A stretch of DNA of 64,000 nucleotides from Lacticaseibacillus suilingensis (GTDB taxonomy: Bacteria; Bacillota; Bacilli; Lactobacillales; Lactobacillaceae), in NCBI RefSeq assembly GCF_016861845.1, contig NZ_BOLV01000012.1, positions 1 to 64,000 of the forward strand. Reading direction: 5' to 3'. Made by a program: the position numbers and the translations under genes. Shown piece by piece: positions 41,801-51,271 of this stretch; positions within the stretch are counted from its first letter, which is position 1; the number at the start of each line of letters is the position of its first letter. Below the pieces are notes generated by a model. It was not told the DNA's origin. It saw only the letters and a list, made by a program, of their open reading frames with translations, and ran no database searches.

Positions 41801-42606
41801 AAAAGCGAATAGTTGCCCTGCTGGTGCTCGTGCTGGCTGTCGTGAGTGCTGCTGGCTGCGCCCGCACCGTGGTGAAAAATAGTTGGCCGCGTATTCAGCA
41901 AACCAAAAAAGTTGTGATCGGACTTGATGATAGTTTTGTGCCGATGGGTTTTCGCCAAAAAGACGGCACGCTTAGTGGTTACGATATTGACCTGGCCAAA
42001 GCCGTGTTCAAGCTGTACGGCATCACGCCGAGCTTTCAAACCATCGATTGGTCAATGAAGGAAACCGAATTGCGTAATCAGACGATTGATTTGATTTGGA
42101 ATGGCTACACGGTCACCCCAGAGCGGGCCAAACAAGTGGGCTTTTCCAAGGCCTATCTGCTGAACCACCAGGTGCTGGTCACGAAGGCCAATGCCAATAT
42201 CAAGTCCTTTGCTGATATGAAAGGCAAAACGCTGGGGGTCCAAACCAGCTCCAGCGGCGCCGCGGATCTGGATGGTGAGCCGAAGAAGCTGAAGAATTTG
42301 ATTGCCAAACAAACGCCAGTGCTTTACGACACCTTCGATGATGCGTTCTTGGATCTCAACGCTGGACGGATTCAAGGTATTTTGATCGACCAGGTGTATG
42401 CTGACTACTATGTCAAACACCAAAGCGACCCGAGCGCTTATCGCGTGGTCGCCGGCGACTTCCCGCCGGAAGATTTCGCTGTGGGCTTGCGTAAAACCGA
42501 TACCACCCTGCAAGCGAAGATCAATGATGGGTTAAAGGTTTTGGCCAAAAATGGCACGCTGGAAAAGATCAACGAGAAATGGTTCGGCGAGAAATCGGTG
42601 GATTAG
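41797..42606 (+). CDS. Amino-acid ABC transporter substrate-binding lipoprotein
   Basis: A 269-residue extracellular binding protein. GTG start in a four-base overlap with the ATPase, behind GGAGGTGGGG. Signal peptide with lipobox V-S-A-A-G-C (Cys near residue 21). Solute-binding family 3 domain with GLDDSFVPMGF, YDIDLAKAVF and DLIWNGYTVTPER segments. It delivers the amino acid to the permease. Confidence 0.9.
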   Translation: MKKRIVALLVLVLAVVSAAGCARTVVKNSWPRIQQTKKVVIGLDDSFVPMGFRQKDGTLSGYDIDLAKAVFKLYGITPSFQTIDWSMKETELRNQTIDLIWNGYTVTPERAKQVGFSKAYLLNHQVLVTKANANIKSFADMKGKTLGVQTSSSGAADLDGEPKKLKNLIAKQTPVLYDTFDDAFLDLNAGRIQGILIDQVYADYYVKHQSDPSAYRVVAGDFPPEDFAVGLRKTDTTLQAKINDGLKVLAKNGTLEKINEKWFGEKSVD

Positions 42607-42610
42607 GGAG

Positions 42611-42637
42611 GAATGGCCTGGTGCCATTCTTTTTTTG
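42611..42637 (+). terminator. Rho-independent terminator
   Basis: GAATGG/CCATTC with a short CCTGGTG loop and eight T, ending the transporter operon. Confidence 0.85.
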
Positions 42638-42832
42638 ATTCAGAGGCGCTCGCCCTTGCTAGCACGATATTGGCTGCGATTGCCGGATCGATGTTATTTA
42701 ACTTGTGATGATTTTTATTGCCCCGGCTGCCAGATGAATTGAAACGTTATTCGCCACTTGTTTTAATCAACGTCTGGATGGGCTTGCCCTGTGGTATTAT
42801 GAATAAAACGATAAGTGGAGGAGGGATGCCGG

Positions 42833-44266
42833 ATGTGGCTGGAGACACTTCTGGTTGTCATCGTGGTCGTCAATGCGGCATCAGCCATCGTGACGGTGTT
42901 TCGGCAGCCGCGCGATATTGCAGCGACTTGGGCATGGCTGCTGGTTTTGATGTTGATTCCGGTGCTCGGCTTTGTGCTGTACTGGTTATTTGGGCGGAAG
43001 TTGTCGACCAACAAACTGAATGCCCTGGCCACGCAGCAACGGCTCGGGATTGATCAAATGGTGGCGGCCCAGCAAGAAGCGGTTGAGTTGAGCCAAGACC
43101 AAGGCGCTAATTCGCCGTTTGCTGGCGCGCCGGAGTTGGTGCGGACCCTGCTGAAGGCAGATGGAGCCTTGATCACGACGATGAATGACGTGCAGTTGAT
43201 TTTTGATCGCACTGAATTTAGTCGCCGGTTATTTGCCGATTTGGAAGCCGCGCAGCACCATATCCATATTGAGGCTTACACCATTGCCCCTGATGCCCAT
43301 GGCCAGGCGTTGGTGCAGTTGTTGGTCAAAAAAGTCGAAGCTGGCGTGCGGGTGCGCGTCATTTACGATACCTTTGGTTCCCATCGGCTTAATCGAAATT
43401 TTTGGCGGCCTTTGATCGCGGCTGGCGGCATGGTGGAGCCATTTATTGCCACTAAGCTCGGCCGGGCCAATTTGCGGATCAACTTTCGCAATCACCGCAA
43501 AATCACGGTGATTGATGGCCGGGTAGGGTACATGGGGGGGTTTGATATTGGCTCGTCTTCGCGCAAATATCTCATCACCCAAGACACGCAGTTGCGCATC
43601 AGCGGTCAGGCGGTGGCGTCGTTGCAGGCGCGGTTCTTCATGGATTGGAACACCACCGCGCGCATTAAAAAAGTGCATTTCCAGCGCGCTTATTTTCCGG
43701 AATCACATGATACCGGCCGGACCACCATGCAGATTGTCAGTGGCGGGCCAGAGCAGGATCTAGAAGCCATCAAGTTGGGAGATCTGCGGCTTTTGGCTTT
43801 AGCTAAGCGCCGGATCTGGGTGCAATCACCATTCTTCGTGCCAGATGATAGCTTATTGGACGGGTTAATTCTTGCCGCCCAAAGTGGCATGGACGTGCGG
43901 CTGATGGTGCCCAAACAAACCAACCAACCGCTAATGGCCAAAGCCACGGCCTTTTATTTGAACCGTTTGGCGAAGCACGGTGTGAAAGTTTACCGCTATG
44001 ATGCCGGCTTTTTGCACCGGAAAGTCATCATTGTCGACAGTCAGTATCTCATGACCGGGTCGCCTAATCTGGATGTTCGCAGTTTCAAGTTGAATTTTGA
44101 AATTGCGGCCTTCATCTATGACCAGGCGCTGGCTGAACGCGCCGAGCGCCAGTTCAAGCTCGATTTGCAGCAGGCGACCGCCTATACTTACGCCGAGGTC
44201 AAGAGCCAGACCCGGTGGCATCAAATGGGCACCGAATTGGCTCGGTTGTTTGCCCCGATTCTATAA
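42833..44266 (+). CDS. cls: Cardiolipin synthase
   Basis: A 477-residue phospholipase-D-type enzyme that joins two phosphatidylglycerols to cardiolipin at the membrane. ATG 42833 gives MWLETLLVV; GTG at 42815 overlaps GGAGGAGGG. Two N-terminal membrane helices (~3-22 and 35-55), then two PLD domains: first motif N-H-R-K-I-T-V-I-D-G-R-V near 222 and second L-H-R-K-V-I-I-V-D near 392. The HxK part in the first reads N-H-R-K, as usual for bacterial Cls. Transcribed alone. Confidence 0.92.
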   Translation: MWLETLLVVIVVVNAASAIVTVFRQPRDIAATWAWLLVLMLIPVLGFVLYWLFGRKLSTNKLNALATQQRLGIDQMVAAQQEAVELSQDQGANSPFAGAPELVRTLLKADGALITTMNDVQLIFDRTEFSRRLFADLEAAQHHIHIEAYTIAPDAHGQALVQLLVKKVEAGVRVRVIYDTFGSHRLNRNFWRPLIAAGGMVEPFIATKLGRANLRINFRNHRKITVIDGRVGYMGGFDIGSSSRKYLITQDTQLRISGQAVASLQARFFMDWNTTARIKKVHFQRAYFPESHDTGRTTMQIVSGGPEQDLEAIKLGDLRLLALAKRRIWVQSPFFVPDDSLLDGLILAAQSGMDVRLMVPKQTNQPLMAKATAFYLNRLAKHGVKVYRYDAGFLHRKVIIVDSQYLMTGSPNLDVRSFKLNFEIAAFIYDQALAERAERQFKLDLQQATAYTYAEVKSQTRWHQMGTELARLFAPIL

Positions 44267-44278
44267 GCTTGAGTGCTG

Positions 44279-44313
44279 CCTGTCAGGCTAAAAGCGGTCA
44301 CCCTCCGTAGCCT
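44279..44313 (+). repeat. Partial palindromic element, copy C0
   Basis: CTGTCAGGCTAAAAGCGG-(T/C)-CACCCTCCG(T/C)AGCCT matches the 3' end of copy C2 almost exactly, but the other half is missing. Confidence 0.6.
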
Positions 44314-44315
44314 TT

Positions 44316-44438
44316 AGTTGCGCTGCGCTGGGCAACGCCCGAGCAGCTAGCTACAGCCAGGGCTTCGAAGTCAAAGTGCGACTTCAACGCGCTGGCTTAG
44401 GCTACCTGTCGGGCTAAGGGCGCCCAGCTCCGCAGCCT
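44316..44438 (+). repeat. Palindromic intergenic element, copy C1
   Basis: Begins AGTTGCGCTGCG and ends CGCAGCCT. Stem segments GCTGGGC/GCCCAGC, CCCGA/TCGGG, TAGC/GCTA, AGCCAG/CTGGCT and GAAGTC/GACTTC. The loop region differs from the other copies yet is self-paired. Confidence 0.75.
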
Positions 44439-44440
44439 GT

Positions 44441-44565
44441 AGTTGCGCTGCGGGTGGCCAACGCCTGAGCAGCTAGCTACGCCGGAAGCCTCACCGCCAA
44501 AAATCGGCGGCAATGCTTCCGGCTAGGCTAACTGTCAGGCTAAAAGCGGCCACCCTCCGCAGCCT
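44441..44565 (+). repeat. Palindromic intergenic element, copy C2
   Basis: Directly behind C1 in the same orientation. Outer stem GGGTGGCC/GGCCACCC, then CCTGA/TCAGG, TAGC/GCTA, GCCGGAAG/CTTCCGGC, internal loop CCTCA against AATGC, end stem CCGCC/GGCGG. Confidence 0.75.
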
Positions 44566-44588
44566 GCTCTGCAGCCTGGTGCTTTTTC

Positions 44589-44616
44589 TTGACTTTGGTA
44601 AGCGGTCCCTTATAAT
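44589..44616 (+). promoter_or_regulatory. thiT promoter
   Basis: TTGACT, 16-base spacer, TATAAT, about 35 bases before the riboswitch. Confidence 0.8.
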
Positions 44617-44649
44617 GGGTTTTGCACAAGTAAATAGTTGTCCGGGACC

Positions 44650-44735
44650 AACGCAAAGGGGAGCCATTGGCTGAGAGTGGGCATTTGCCCAGACCCTTCG
44701 AACCTGTTCGTTAATACGAGCGTAGGAATTGCGGT
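44650..44735 (+). promoter_or_regulatory. TPP riboswitch
   Basis: Thi-box features in order: GGGGAGCC, GGCTGAGAG, GACCCTTCGAACCTG, and GTTAATACGAGCGTAGGAA; P1 is CGCAA (44652) with TTGCG (44729). It senses thiamine pyrophosphate and controls the thiamine transporter gene. Confidence 0.95.
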
Positions 44736-44748
44736 GTCGATATTTATC

Positions 44749-44793
44749 GACCTTCTTTGTGGCTGGCTCCCAGCACACGAAGGAGGTTTTTTG
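44749..44793 (+). promoter_or_regulatory. Expression platform hiding the thiT ribosome binding site
   Basis: ACCTTC-TTTGTG pairs with CACAC-GAAGG-AGGT, so the GAAGGAGG site of thiT is in the right arm; six T follow. The hairpin could act as sequestrator, terminator or both when TPP is bound. Confidence 0.65.
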
Positions 44794-45402
44794 ATGTCTA
44801 AAACGATGTCACGTTTGATTGTTCTAATGGAAATTGCGGTGATTGCCGCTTTCGCGATGGCGCTGGAATATGTGCCTCACAAAACGGGGATTTCTAGCGT
44901 GGAAATGAGCTACGGCTTGATTCCGATTACCGTGCTGGCGCTGCGTCGGGGGTTAGGCGCGGGGATGGCCGCGGGGCTCACCTGGGGCGTGCTCGACGTC
45001 TTTTTGATCGGCTTCAGCGAAGGTTCAGTGCTGAATCCGCTTCAAGGCTTTTTGGAATATCCGATTGCTTTTGCGGTGGCCGGCTTGGGCGGGTTGCTTT
45101 ATCCGCAATTTCAAAAGGCACTGCATGAGAATAAGCCCAAAACCATCCTGGCGACGGCTTGGCTGGCGGTGCTGATCGGTACGGCGGCCAAGTATTTCTG
45201 CCATTTCTTAGCCGGTTGGGTATTCTGGGGTTCTTACGCGCCTAAAGGCATGCCGGCTTGGCTCTATTCGCTGGCCATCAATGGTGGCTCAGCGATTGCG
45301 ACCGGCCTGGTGACCTTGATTGTGGTGACTGTGCTACTGCGAACCGTGCGCAAGGCGTTGTTCCAGCCCAAAACCGCGACCCAGTTTCAACCCCAACATT
45401 AG
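44794..45402 (+). CDS. thiT: Thiamine ECF transporter S component ThiT
   Basis: A 202-residue membrane protein that binds thiamine for the shared ECF energy-coupling module. ATG 44794 behind AAGGAGGTTTTTTG; the open frame reaches back into the riboswitch but the earlier start was rejected. Six helices; motif GLTWGVLDVFLIG and the KYFCHFLAGWVFWGSYAPKG loop with aromatic and His residues match ThiT ligand-contact regions. Confidence 0.93.
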   Translation: MSKTMSRLIVLMEIAVIAAFAMALEYVPHKTGISSVEMSYGLIPITVLALRRGLGAGMAAGLTWGVLDVFLIGFSEGSVLNPLQGFLEYPIAFAVAGLGGLLYPQFQKALHENKPKTILATAWLAVLIGTAAKYFCHFLAGWVFWGSYAPKGMPAWLYSLAINGGSAIATGLVTLIVVTVLLRTVRKALFQPKTATQFQPQH

Positions 45403-45407
45403 CTAGC

Positions 45408-45456
45408 AAAAAAGCGTTGTCCTCGGCCATGTGCAGGCTGGGGGCAACGCTTTTTT
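45408..45456. terminator. Bidirectional terminator
   Basis: AAAAAAGCGTTGTCC/GGGGCAACGCTTTTTT with an 18-base loop, between convergent genes thiT and the 38-residue membrane protein. Confidence 0.85.
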
Positions 45457-45468
45457 GATATGAATGGG

Positions 45469-45585
45469 TTAAAGGCTGCCCATTGCTTGCAGGGCTAAAA
45501 CCAAAACCCCAAAGACGGTGACGATCAGCATGGCCCATGTTGCGATATGGGTAATATACCAAAACTTAGAACGCTTTTGCTTCAC
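45469..45585 (-). CDS. 38-residue membrane protein, DUF4044-like
   Basis: A small gene below usual length cut-offs. GTG start at 45585 with AGGTGGTGATACTG upstream on the minus strand. The sequence starts with a basic cytoplasmic part (MKQKRSKFWY) and continues as one membrane helix (THIATWAMLIVTVFGVLVLAL). Lactobacillaceae carry DUF4044 proteins of 35-40 residues beside the DUF3397 gene upstream of mraZ; the location here fits, although the strand is opposite to the neighbours. Function unknown. Confidence 0.7.
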   Translation of the reverse strand: MKQKRSKFWYITHIATWAMLIVTVFGVLVLALQAMGSL

Positions 45586-45779
45586 CAGTATCACCACCTT
45601 TTCCAGTCTGCGCCTGCACGACTTGCTATTTATTCCCTTGTAGTTTACCCGTTTTGCCAGGCTAGGGCAACTGAAATTGTCGGTTTAGGTCAGGGCGAAT
45701 GTGGGGGAGTAGCTAGCCGCAGAACAATTCGATGCGAGCGGCCGCAGAATCGGGTATAGTGGAACTTGGAGGAATGCTT

Positions 45780-46106
45780 ATGTACACGTTGTTCGGCTAT
45801 CTATTACCCCTTGTAGGTCTGGCGCTGCTGATCGCCAGTCGCGCCTTTCAATTTCGCTCACGGCTACTGCCATTAGTGGCCACGCTGCTGAATTTAGGCG
45901 GGTTGGCGATGCTCTTGGCCAACCCGCTCCCCAATGCAATCTGGGTCGCTTTGTTTGCGGCTTGCGCGATTGCCCTGCTCTTGGTCGTCCTGCTGGTTGA
46001 CCGAGATTATGATTTAGTGCTCAAACGTTATTTTTCAACTTTGGGCGGCGTCCTCACTTTAGCCACAACTTTATGGTGGCTTGGGGCGATTTTAATCACC
46101 CTTTAA
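45780..46106 (+). CDS. DUF3397 family membrane protein
   Basis: A 108-residue protein with four predicted helices. ATG 45780 is seven bases after GGAGG; an ATG at 45774 is too close. TATAGT at 45755 is a likely -10 box. Located just upstream of mraZ as in other lactobacilli (family recalled, not searched). The C-terminal [20 protein letters not shown] is typical in character. Role unknown, perhaps linked to cell envelope. Confidence 0.75.
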   Translation: MYTLFGYLLPLVGLALLIASRAFQFRSRLLPLVATLLNLGGLAMLLANPLPNAIWVALFAACAIALLLVVLLVDRDYDLVLKRYFSTLGGVLTLATTLWWLGAILITL

Positions 46107-46145
46107 AGCAAAAATAGGGCGCATCTCCCACCCAGAATCCACCGT

Positions 46146-46184
46146 TCCCCACCTGCTGCAAACCGCGGCCGGTGGGGATTTTTT
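46146..46184 (+). terminator. Rho-independent terminator
   Basis: TCCCCACC/GGTGGGGA with a 17-base loop, then six T; it isolates the dcw cluster from the DUF3397 gene. Confidence 0.8.
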
Positions 46185-46244
46185 GTACATCGTGGGAAAC
46201 GTTGGTCAAAAACCAGATTTGTCAAGCCATTTTTTGATACTTGA

Positions 46245-46274
46245 GTGGTGGATAGTGGGGGATTGTGGTAGACT
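46245..46274 (+). promoter_or_regulatory. MraZ-box repeats over the dcw promoter
   Basis: Three direct GTGG repeats with an exact ten-base period: GTGGTGGATA, GTGGGGGATT, GTGGTAGACT. TAGACT at the end is a possible -10 box. MraZ binds such decanucleotide-spaced GTGG/TGGGN repeats, so autoregulation of the cluster is likely. Confidence 0.8.
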
Positions 46275-46305
46275 GAATTTAACGTCAGGAAAGGAGGGGT
46301 CTGTC

Positions 46306-46737
46306 ATGCTAATGGGTGAATTTCATCACAGCATTGATGCGAAAGGACGCTTGATTATTCCAGCCAAATTTCGTGAAACACTGGGCGGTGATTTTGTGCT
46401 TACCCGGGGCATGGACGGCTGCCTCTTTGGTTATCCCATGGCGCAATGGGAGAAGTTGCAGGCACAAGTTGAGACCCTCCCGTTGACAAAAAAAGACGCC
46501 CGGACCTTTAGCCGCTTTTTGTACTCGGCGGCCACGGAATGCGAGCTTGATAAGCAAGGCCGCGTGAATATTCCTAAGCCTTTGATCGAGCACGCAGGGC
46601 TAGAGAAGGCCTGCGTTTTAGTTGGTGTTTCTGATCGCATTGAAGTTTGGAGTGAAGCGCGGTGGAACGCCTTCACTGCCTCTGCTGAAGAGAGCTTTGA
46701 TGATATCTCTGAAAATCTGACAGACTTTGGACTGTAG
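46306..46737 (+). CDS. mraZ: Division/cell-wall cluster regulator MraZ
   Basis: A 143-residue DNA-binding protein with two AbrB-like swapped-hairpin domains. ATG 46306 behind GGAAAGGAGGGGTCTGTC; the open frame extends upstream through the promoter. Motifs [13 protein letters not shown] (~13-25) and [12 protein letters not shown] (~85-96), the two D-x-x-G-R loops. First gene of the dcw cluster and likely repressor of it. Confidence 0.95.
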   Translation: MLMGEFHHSIDAKGRLIIPAKFRETLGGDFVLTRGMDGCLFGYPMAQWEKLQAQVETLPLTKKDARTFSRFLYSAATECELDKQGRVNIPKPLIEHAGLEKACVLVGVSDRIEVWSEARWNAFTASAEESFDDISENLTDFGL

Positions 46738-46740
46738 CCG

Positions 46741-47679
46741 ATGACATTTACCCACGAAACCGTCTTATTAAAAGAGGCCACTGATGAGTTGGCCGTCAAT
46801 CCTGCCGGTATCTACGTTGACGCCACTTTGGGCCGCGCCGGTCATACCAAACGCATTTTGAGCCAGCTCACCTCGGGCCAGCTCTACGCGTTTGATCAAG
46901 ACCAGGCCGCCATTGATGCCGTGAGTGCTGCTTTGCAGCCCATGCCAGCGAACTTGCATTTGATTCATCGCAACTTCCGCGACTTAACCGCCGCCTTGCA
47001 AGAAGCCGGGGTCACGCAGGTAGATGGCATTCTGTACGATCTCGGGGTGTCATCACCGCAGTTCGACGACTCAAAGCGCGGTTTTAGCTACCGCTTCGAT
47101 GCCCCGCTAGATATGCGGATGGATCAAAGCCAAAGCTTAACGGCGCGCACGGTAGTCAACGAGTGGGCCTTCCAAGACCTAGTACGGATTTTTACTCGCT
47201 ACGGTGAAGAACGGTTTGCCAAGTCGATTGCCCGCCAAATTGAACGGGCTCGCGCCGAACAGCCCATTGAAACCACCTTTGAACTCGTTGAGCTGATCAA
47301 GGCCGGTATTCCAGCTAAGGCCCGGCGCACTGGCGGTCATCCCGCTAAGAAGGTGTTCCAGGCCATCCGCATCGCCGTGAACGACGAATTAGGGGCGCTG
47401 GAAGATTCCTTGACCCAGGCCTTCACGCTGTTGGCGCCGGTTGGCCGCATTAGTGTCATTACCTTCCAGTCCTTGGAAGATCGGCTCGTCAAAACCATGT
47501 TCAATGAAAAAACAAAAATCAAAGATCTCCCGCGCGATTTGCCGGTGATTCCGGCAGACGCGGTGCCAGACTTCAGTTTGGTTAATCGCAAACCGATCTT
47601 GCCAAGCGAAGAAGAACTGGCCGCCAATCATCGTGCCCATAGCGCGAAGTTGCGGGTCATCATGCGGAAAGCGAAGTGA
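46741..47679 (+). CDS. rsmH: 16S rRNA (cytosine1402-N4)-methyltransferase
   Basis: A 312-residue SAM-dependent methyltransferase. It starts three bases after the mraZ stop. SAM-binding [12 protein letters not shown] (~25-36) and [15 protein letters not shown] (~98-112), and the C-terminal [12 protein letters not shown]-like motif ([12 protein letters not shown]) are present. The ftsL start overlaps its end by four bases. Confidence 0.95.
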   Translation: MTFTHETVLLKEATDELAVNPAGIYVDATLGRAGHTKRILSQLTSGQLYAFDQDQAAIDAVSAALQPMPANLHLIHRNFRDLTAALQEAGVTQVDGILYDLGVSSPQFDDSKRGFSYRFDAPLDMRMDQSQSLTARTVVNEWAFQDLVRIFTRYGEERFAKSIARQIERARAEQPIETTFELVELIKAGIPAKARRTGGHPAKKVFQAIRIAVNDELGALEDSLTQAFTLLAPVGRISVITFQSLEDRLVKTMFNEKTKIKDLPRDLPVIPADAVPDFSLVNRKPILPSEEELAANHRAHSAKLRVIMRKAK

Positions 47680-48071
47680 ACGACATGCTTGATAACACAG
47701 CAAGACAGTTAGATATGATGCAGCCTGAGCCGACGCCGGCTGCGCCGAAAGTCGCCCCGACGCCGCAGCAGGCGCCGCAAGCGGCCCCCAAGCATGTGCC
47801 GTTTTCGCCGCTTGAGCGGTTGGCCACGGTGGCACTGGGTTTAATCATGGTGGGCTTTTGTTTGTTCTACCTGACCGGCCAAATGACTTTGGCCAATATG
47901 GATCGCAGTTATCAGCAGGTCCAGCGCAACATCACCACTTCGAAACAAGATATCGCCGATGCCAAGCAAAATATCGGTGAGTTATCCAATTCCAATCGCT
48001 TGACCAGTTACGCCAAGGCGCACGGCTTCACAGTGATCGAGGGAAATATCAAACGTGCGGTGAATAAGTAG
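47676..48071 (+). CDS. ftsL: Cell division protein FtsL
   Basis: A 131-residue bitopic divisome protein. GTG at 47676 or ATG at 47685 could start it. An Ala/Pro/Gln-rich cytoplasmic tail (~15-40) precedes one membrane helix (~47-67) and an extracellular coiled coil with the [14 protein letters not shown] end. Works with DivIB and DivIC to activate septal synthesis. The tail is longer than usual. Confidence 0.88.
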   Translation: MNDMLDNTARQLDMMQPEPTPAAPKVAPTPQQAPQAAPKHVPFSPLERLATVALGLIMVGFCLFYLTGQMTLANMDRSYQQVQRNITTSKQDIADAKQNIGELSNSNRLTSYAKAHGFTVIEGNIKRAVNK

Positions 48072-50237
48072 ATGAAAAAGAAACAGCAATCACGACAAAT
48101 GAGCGTTAGGCATCCTGAGCGCAATCGCAAGATCTTCGGCATTATTCTGATCTTTGGGGTTGGGGCCATCTTGCTTGCGTTCATTTGTCGTTTTTGGTAC
48201 GTCGCTGCTGGTGGCTCCGTGGACAATCAAAATCTCGCTGCTTTTCGCCAGAAGCTGTACTATCGGGAAGCCAAACTCCAAGCTGATCGCGGGAATATCT
48301 ACGATCGCAATGGCAGCGTGATTGCCGAAGACGCCAATACCTACACGCTTTATGCTGTTTTGGACAAAACCCAAGTGGTTGATGGCAAGAAGCAATACGT
48401 TTACGACAAAGAGAAAACCGCCACCGTTTTGGCCAAGTACCTGCCGTTGGCCAAAGAGAAGATTTTGGCCTATTTGAATCCCAAGCAAGGCACCAATCAA
48501 GTCGAATTTGGCACGGCCGGCACGAACTTGTCGCTGGCGACGCGCAATCAAATTATGAAGGAAAAGCTCCCGGGCATTGCCTTGACAGCTAGTCCTTCGC
48601 GCTTGTACCCAAATGGGGTCTTCGCTAGTTACACGGTTGGCCTGGCCCAGGCCAATAAAGCCACCGACTCGGATCAATCCCTAGTGGGCGTGATGGGGCT
48701 GGAAAAGACTTTCGACAAGCTGTTGGCCGGACATAATGGCTATCGCACCGCGCAAGGCGACAATTACGGTTACCGGATTCCGCAAGCCAAGGTGAAAACC
48801 AAGGCGGCGAAAAACGGGAGCAATGTCTACACGACCTTGGACAGTAGTCTGCAATCCTATTTGGAAACGCTTATGACCCAGGTGCAAAACACGTATCAGC
48901 AACAATCACTGACGGCGGTGGTGATGAACGCCAAAACCGGCGAAATTTTAGCCGCGAGTCAGCGGCCGACCTTTGATCCCAGCACCTTGGACGGTCTGGG
49001 GGCCGGCGCCTCTTGGCAAAACAGCCTCGTGGAAGATGCCTACGAACCTGGATCCGTCATGAAAGTGTTCAATCTGGCCGGGGCGATTCAAAGTGGCACC
49101 TTCAATCCTAATCAGTATTACGATTCCAGTAAGATTAAAGTCGGCGATACCACCATTCGTGACTGGAACCACGTGGGGTTCGGCGAAATTCCACTCAGCC
49201 AGGCCCTGCCGCGCTCGAGTAACGTCGGCTTTGTGCATATCGTGCAGGCCATGGGTGAGGCCAATCAGGCCAAAACCTTAAAGGACTTTGGTTTTGGTCA
49301 AAAAACTGGCATCGCGCTGCCCAATGAAAGTGCCGGTAGTTACAACCTGAACAGTGCGGTGACGCGCGCGGTTATGGCTTATGGGCAAAGTATCAACGTG
49401 ACGCAAATGCAAATTCTGCAGGCTGCCACTGCGCTTGCCAATGGTGGGACCATGGTGCGCCCACGCATTGTCAGCAAGATCAAGTCTGCCAGTGGGAAAA
49501 CCACAACTTATTCGCGGCAAGTGGTGGGCAAGCCGATCAGTGCCAGCACGGCGAGTCAGGTGCTGGATGAGATGCGCGATACCATCAATCAAAGCTATGG
49601 TACCGGGACGATGTACAAAATCGCCGGCGCCGATATTGCCGCCAAAACTGGGACGGCCAATGTGCCGAATCCCAAGGGCGGTTACCTCGACGGCGCCACT
49701 AATCAGTTGCATAGTCTGCTGGCGATTGCCCCGGCTAATGATCCGCAATTCATCGTTTACATTACGTTCAAGCAAAATAAGGTGATGAAAAAACCTGCCA
49801 CCACCGCGATCAATGATTTGTTCCATCCGCTCATGACCCGGCTGCTGGCGTTGAATGCTGGCAGTAGTGTCAGCGCCTCGGCGCAAACCTTGGCCATTCC
49901 TGCCGTGACCAATGACACACTGACGGCGGCGCAAACGGCTCTGACTGCAAAGAAGTTAGTCGTGTCCACAGTGGGGACTGGGAACCGGATTGTGCAACAG
50001 ATGCCGGCGGCAGATTCCGCGGCGCTGATTGGTTCACGGGTGATTCTGCTGACCAATGGGGCGATGACCATGCCTGACGTTTCTGGCTGGTCGAAGAGCG
50101 ATGTGTTAAAATTAGCCCAGCTTACAGGCAAGAAATTCAAGCTCCAAGGGGAAGGTTACGCCACGAAACAGAGCCTAGCGAGTGGTTCACTGCTGGGCAG
50201 CGAAACAGTGACGGTAGCTTTTCAGAAAACTCAGTAA
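48072..50237 (+). CDS. pbpX: Penicillin-binding protein 2x-like transpeptidase (FtsI)
   Basis: A 721-residue septal transpeptidase. The ATG directly follows the ftsL stop. One membrane helix (~22-45), dimerisation domain with [13 protein letters not shown], transpeptidase domain with S-x-x-K (EPGSVMKV, near 328), S-x-N (RSSNVG) and K-T-G ([10 protein letters not shown], near 532), and two C-terminal PASTA domains (~610-720). Length matches PBP2x of lactobacilli and streptococci. Confidence 0.93.
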   Translation: MKKKQQSRQMSVRHPERNRKIFGIILIFGVGAILLAFICRFWYVAAGGSVDNQNLAAFRQKLYYREAKLQADRGNIYDRNGSVIAEDANTYTLYAVLDKTQVVDGKKQYVYDKEKTATVLAKYLPLAKEKILAYLNPKQGTNQVEFGTAGTNLSLATRNQIMKEKLPGIALTASPSRLYPNGVFASYTVGLAQANKATDSDQSLVGVMGLEKTFDKLLAGHNGYRTAQGDNYGYRIPQAKVKTKAAKNGSNVYTTLDSSLQSYLETLMTQVQNTYQQQSLTAVVMNAKTGEILAASQRPTFDPSTLDGLGAGASWQNSLVEDAYEPGSVMKVFNLAGAIQSGTFNPNQYYDSSKIKVGDTTIRDWNHVGFGEIPLSQALPRSSNVGFVHIVQAMGEANQAKTLKDFGFGQKTGIALPNESAGSYNLNSAVTRAVMAYGQSINVTQMQILQAATALANGGTMVRPRIVSKIKSASGKTTTYSRQVVGKPISASTASQVLDEMRDTINQSYGTGTMYKIAGADIAAKTGTANVPNPKGGYLDGATNQLHSLLAIAPANDPQFIVYITFKQNKVMKKPATTAINDLFHPLMTRLLALNAGSSVSASAQTLAIPAVTNDTLTAAQTALTAKKLVVSTVGTGNRIVQQMPAADSAALIGSRVILLTNGAMTMPDVSGWSKSDVLKLAQLTGKKFKLQGEGYATKQSLASGSLLGSETVTVAFQKTQ

Positions 50238-50257
50238 ATCATGAAGGTAGGAGTATC

Positions 50258-51220
50258 ATGCAATTCACACAGATGTTGATCCCGATGGTGGCCGCGTTTT
50301 CGCTGACCATCATCATCATGCCCTTGTTTATTGGCTACATGCGCATGAAAAAGGAAGGCCAAACCATTCGGGAAATCGGGCCGAAGTGGCACGAGAAGAA
50401 AAACGGCACCCCAACCATGGGCGGGGTCGTGTTCATTTTCGCCATTGTGGTAGCAGCGTTGCTGTGCGCTTGGTGGCAACACGCCTTGACGGTCAGCGTA
50501 TGGGTTGGCTTGTTTATCCTGGTTCTGTATGGGTTGTTAGGCTTTTTGGATGATTTCATTAAGATTTCGCATCATCGCAATCTTGGCTTACGAGCTTGGC
50601 AAAAGCTGTTGGGCCAGATTCTCGGGGCCGCAGTGTTCCTGATTGCCTACTTCCACGAAGGCTTTCCGGCCAGCTTGCCGTTGTTTGGCTTCACCTTGGC
50701 TATTCCGGCGCTGTTTGCGGCCTTTGCGGTGGTTTGGTTGGTTGGCTTTTCCAACGCGGTCAATTTGTCTGACGGCATCGACGGGCTGGTGGCTGGTTTG
50801 GCCACCATTAGTTTCATTGCCTATGCCGTGCTGGCGGCGCATGATGGGCGCGTCGATGTGTTGATTTTGTGCCTGGTGACCATTGGCGCGATGGTGGGCT
50901 TTTTCCTATTCAACCACAAGCCGGCCAAAATTTTCATGGGCGACGCTGGGAGCCTGGCGTTAGGGGGACTTTTGGCCGTGATCTCACTTTTGTTGAATCG
51001 GCCTTGGTCCTTGCTGCTGATTGGTATCGTTTATGTGGGTGAAACCGCGAGCGTGATTTTGCAGGTGGCTAGCTTTAAGTTGACCGGTAAGCGCATTTTC
51101 AAAATGTCGCCGATTCATCACCATTTTGAGATGCTGGGCTGGTCGGAATGGCGGGTGGATTTGACGTTTTGGTTGGTGGCCATTTTGGGCAGTGGCTTGT
51201 ACTTGATTCTTTTTTGGTAA
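50258..51220 (+). CDS. mraY: Phospho-N-acetylmuramoyl-pentapeptide transferase
   Basis: A 320-residue membrane enzyme making lipid I. AAGGTAGGAGTATC precedes the ATG. About ten helices. Motifs GTPTMGG (~47), LDDFIKI (~92), [13 protein letters not shown] (~167) and [11 protein letters not shown] (~226), and the HHHFE-type loop [11 protein letters not shown] (~287) are intact. Confidence 0.96.
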   Translation: MQFTQMLIPMVAAFSLTIIIMPLFIGYMRMKKEGQTIREIGPKWHEKKNGTPTMGGVVFIFAIVVAALLCAWWQHALTVSVWVGLFILVLYGLLGFLDDFIKISHHRNLGLRAWQKLLGQILGAAVFLIAYFHEGFPASLPLFGFTLAIPALFAAFAVVWLVGFSNAVNLSDGIDGLVAGLATISFIAYAVLAAHDGRVDVLILCLVTIGAMVGFFLFNHKPAKIFMGDAGSLALGGLLAVISLLLNRPWSLLLIGIVYVGETASVILQVASFKLTGKRIFKMSPIHHHFEMLGWSEWRVDLTFWLVAILGSGLYLILFW

Positions 51221-51271
51221 GACAGTGCCTCTTCCATTGAAGAGAGCAAAGATAGGGGAGCGTTTTGGCGC

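Noticed and set aside
44638-44793. Upstream extension of the thiT reading frame
   Set aside because: It would encode the TPP aptamer; the real start is ATG 44794 with a perfect ribosome binding site.
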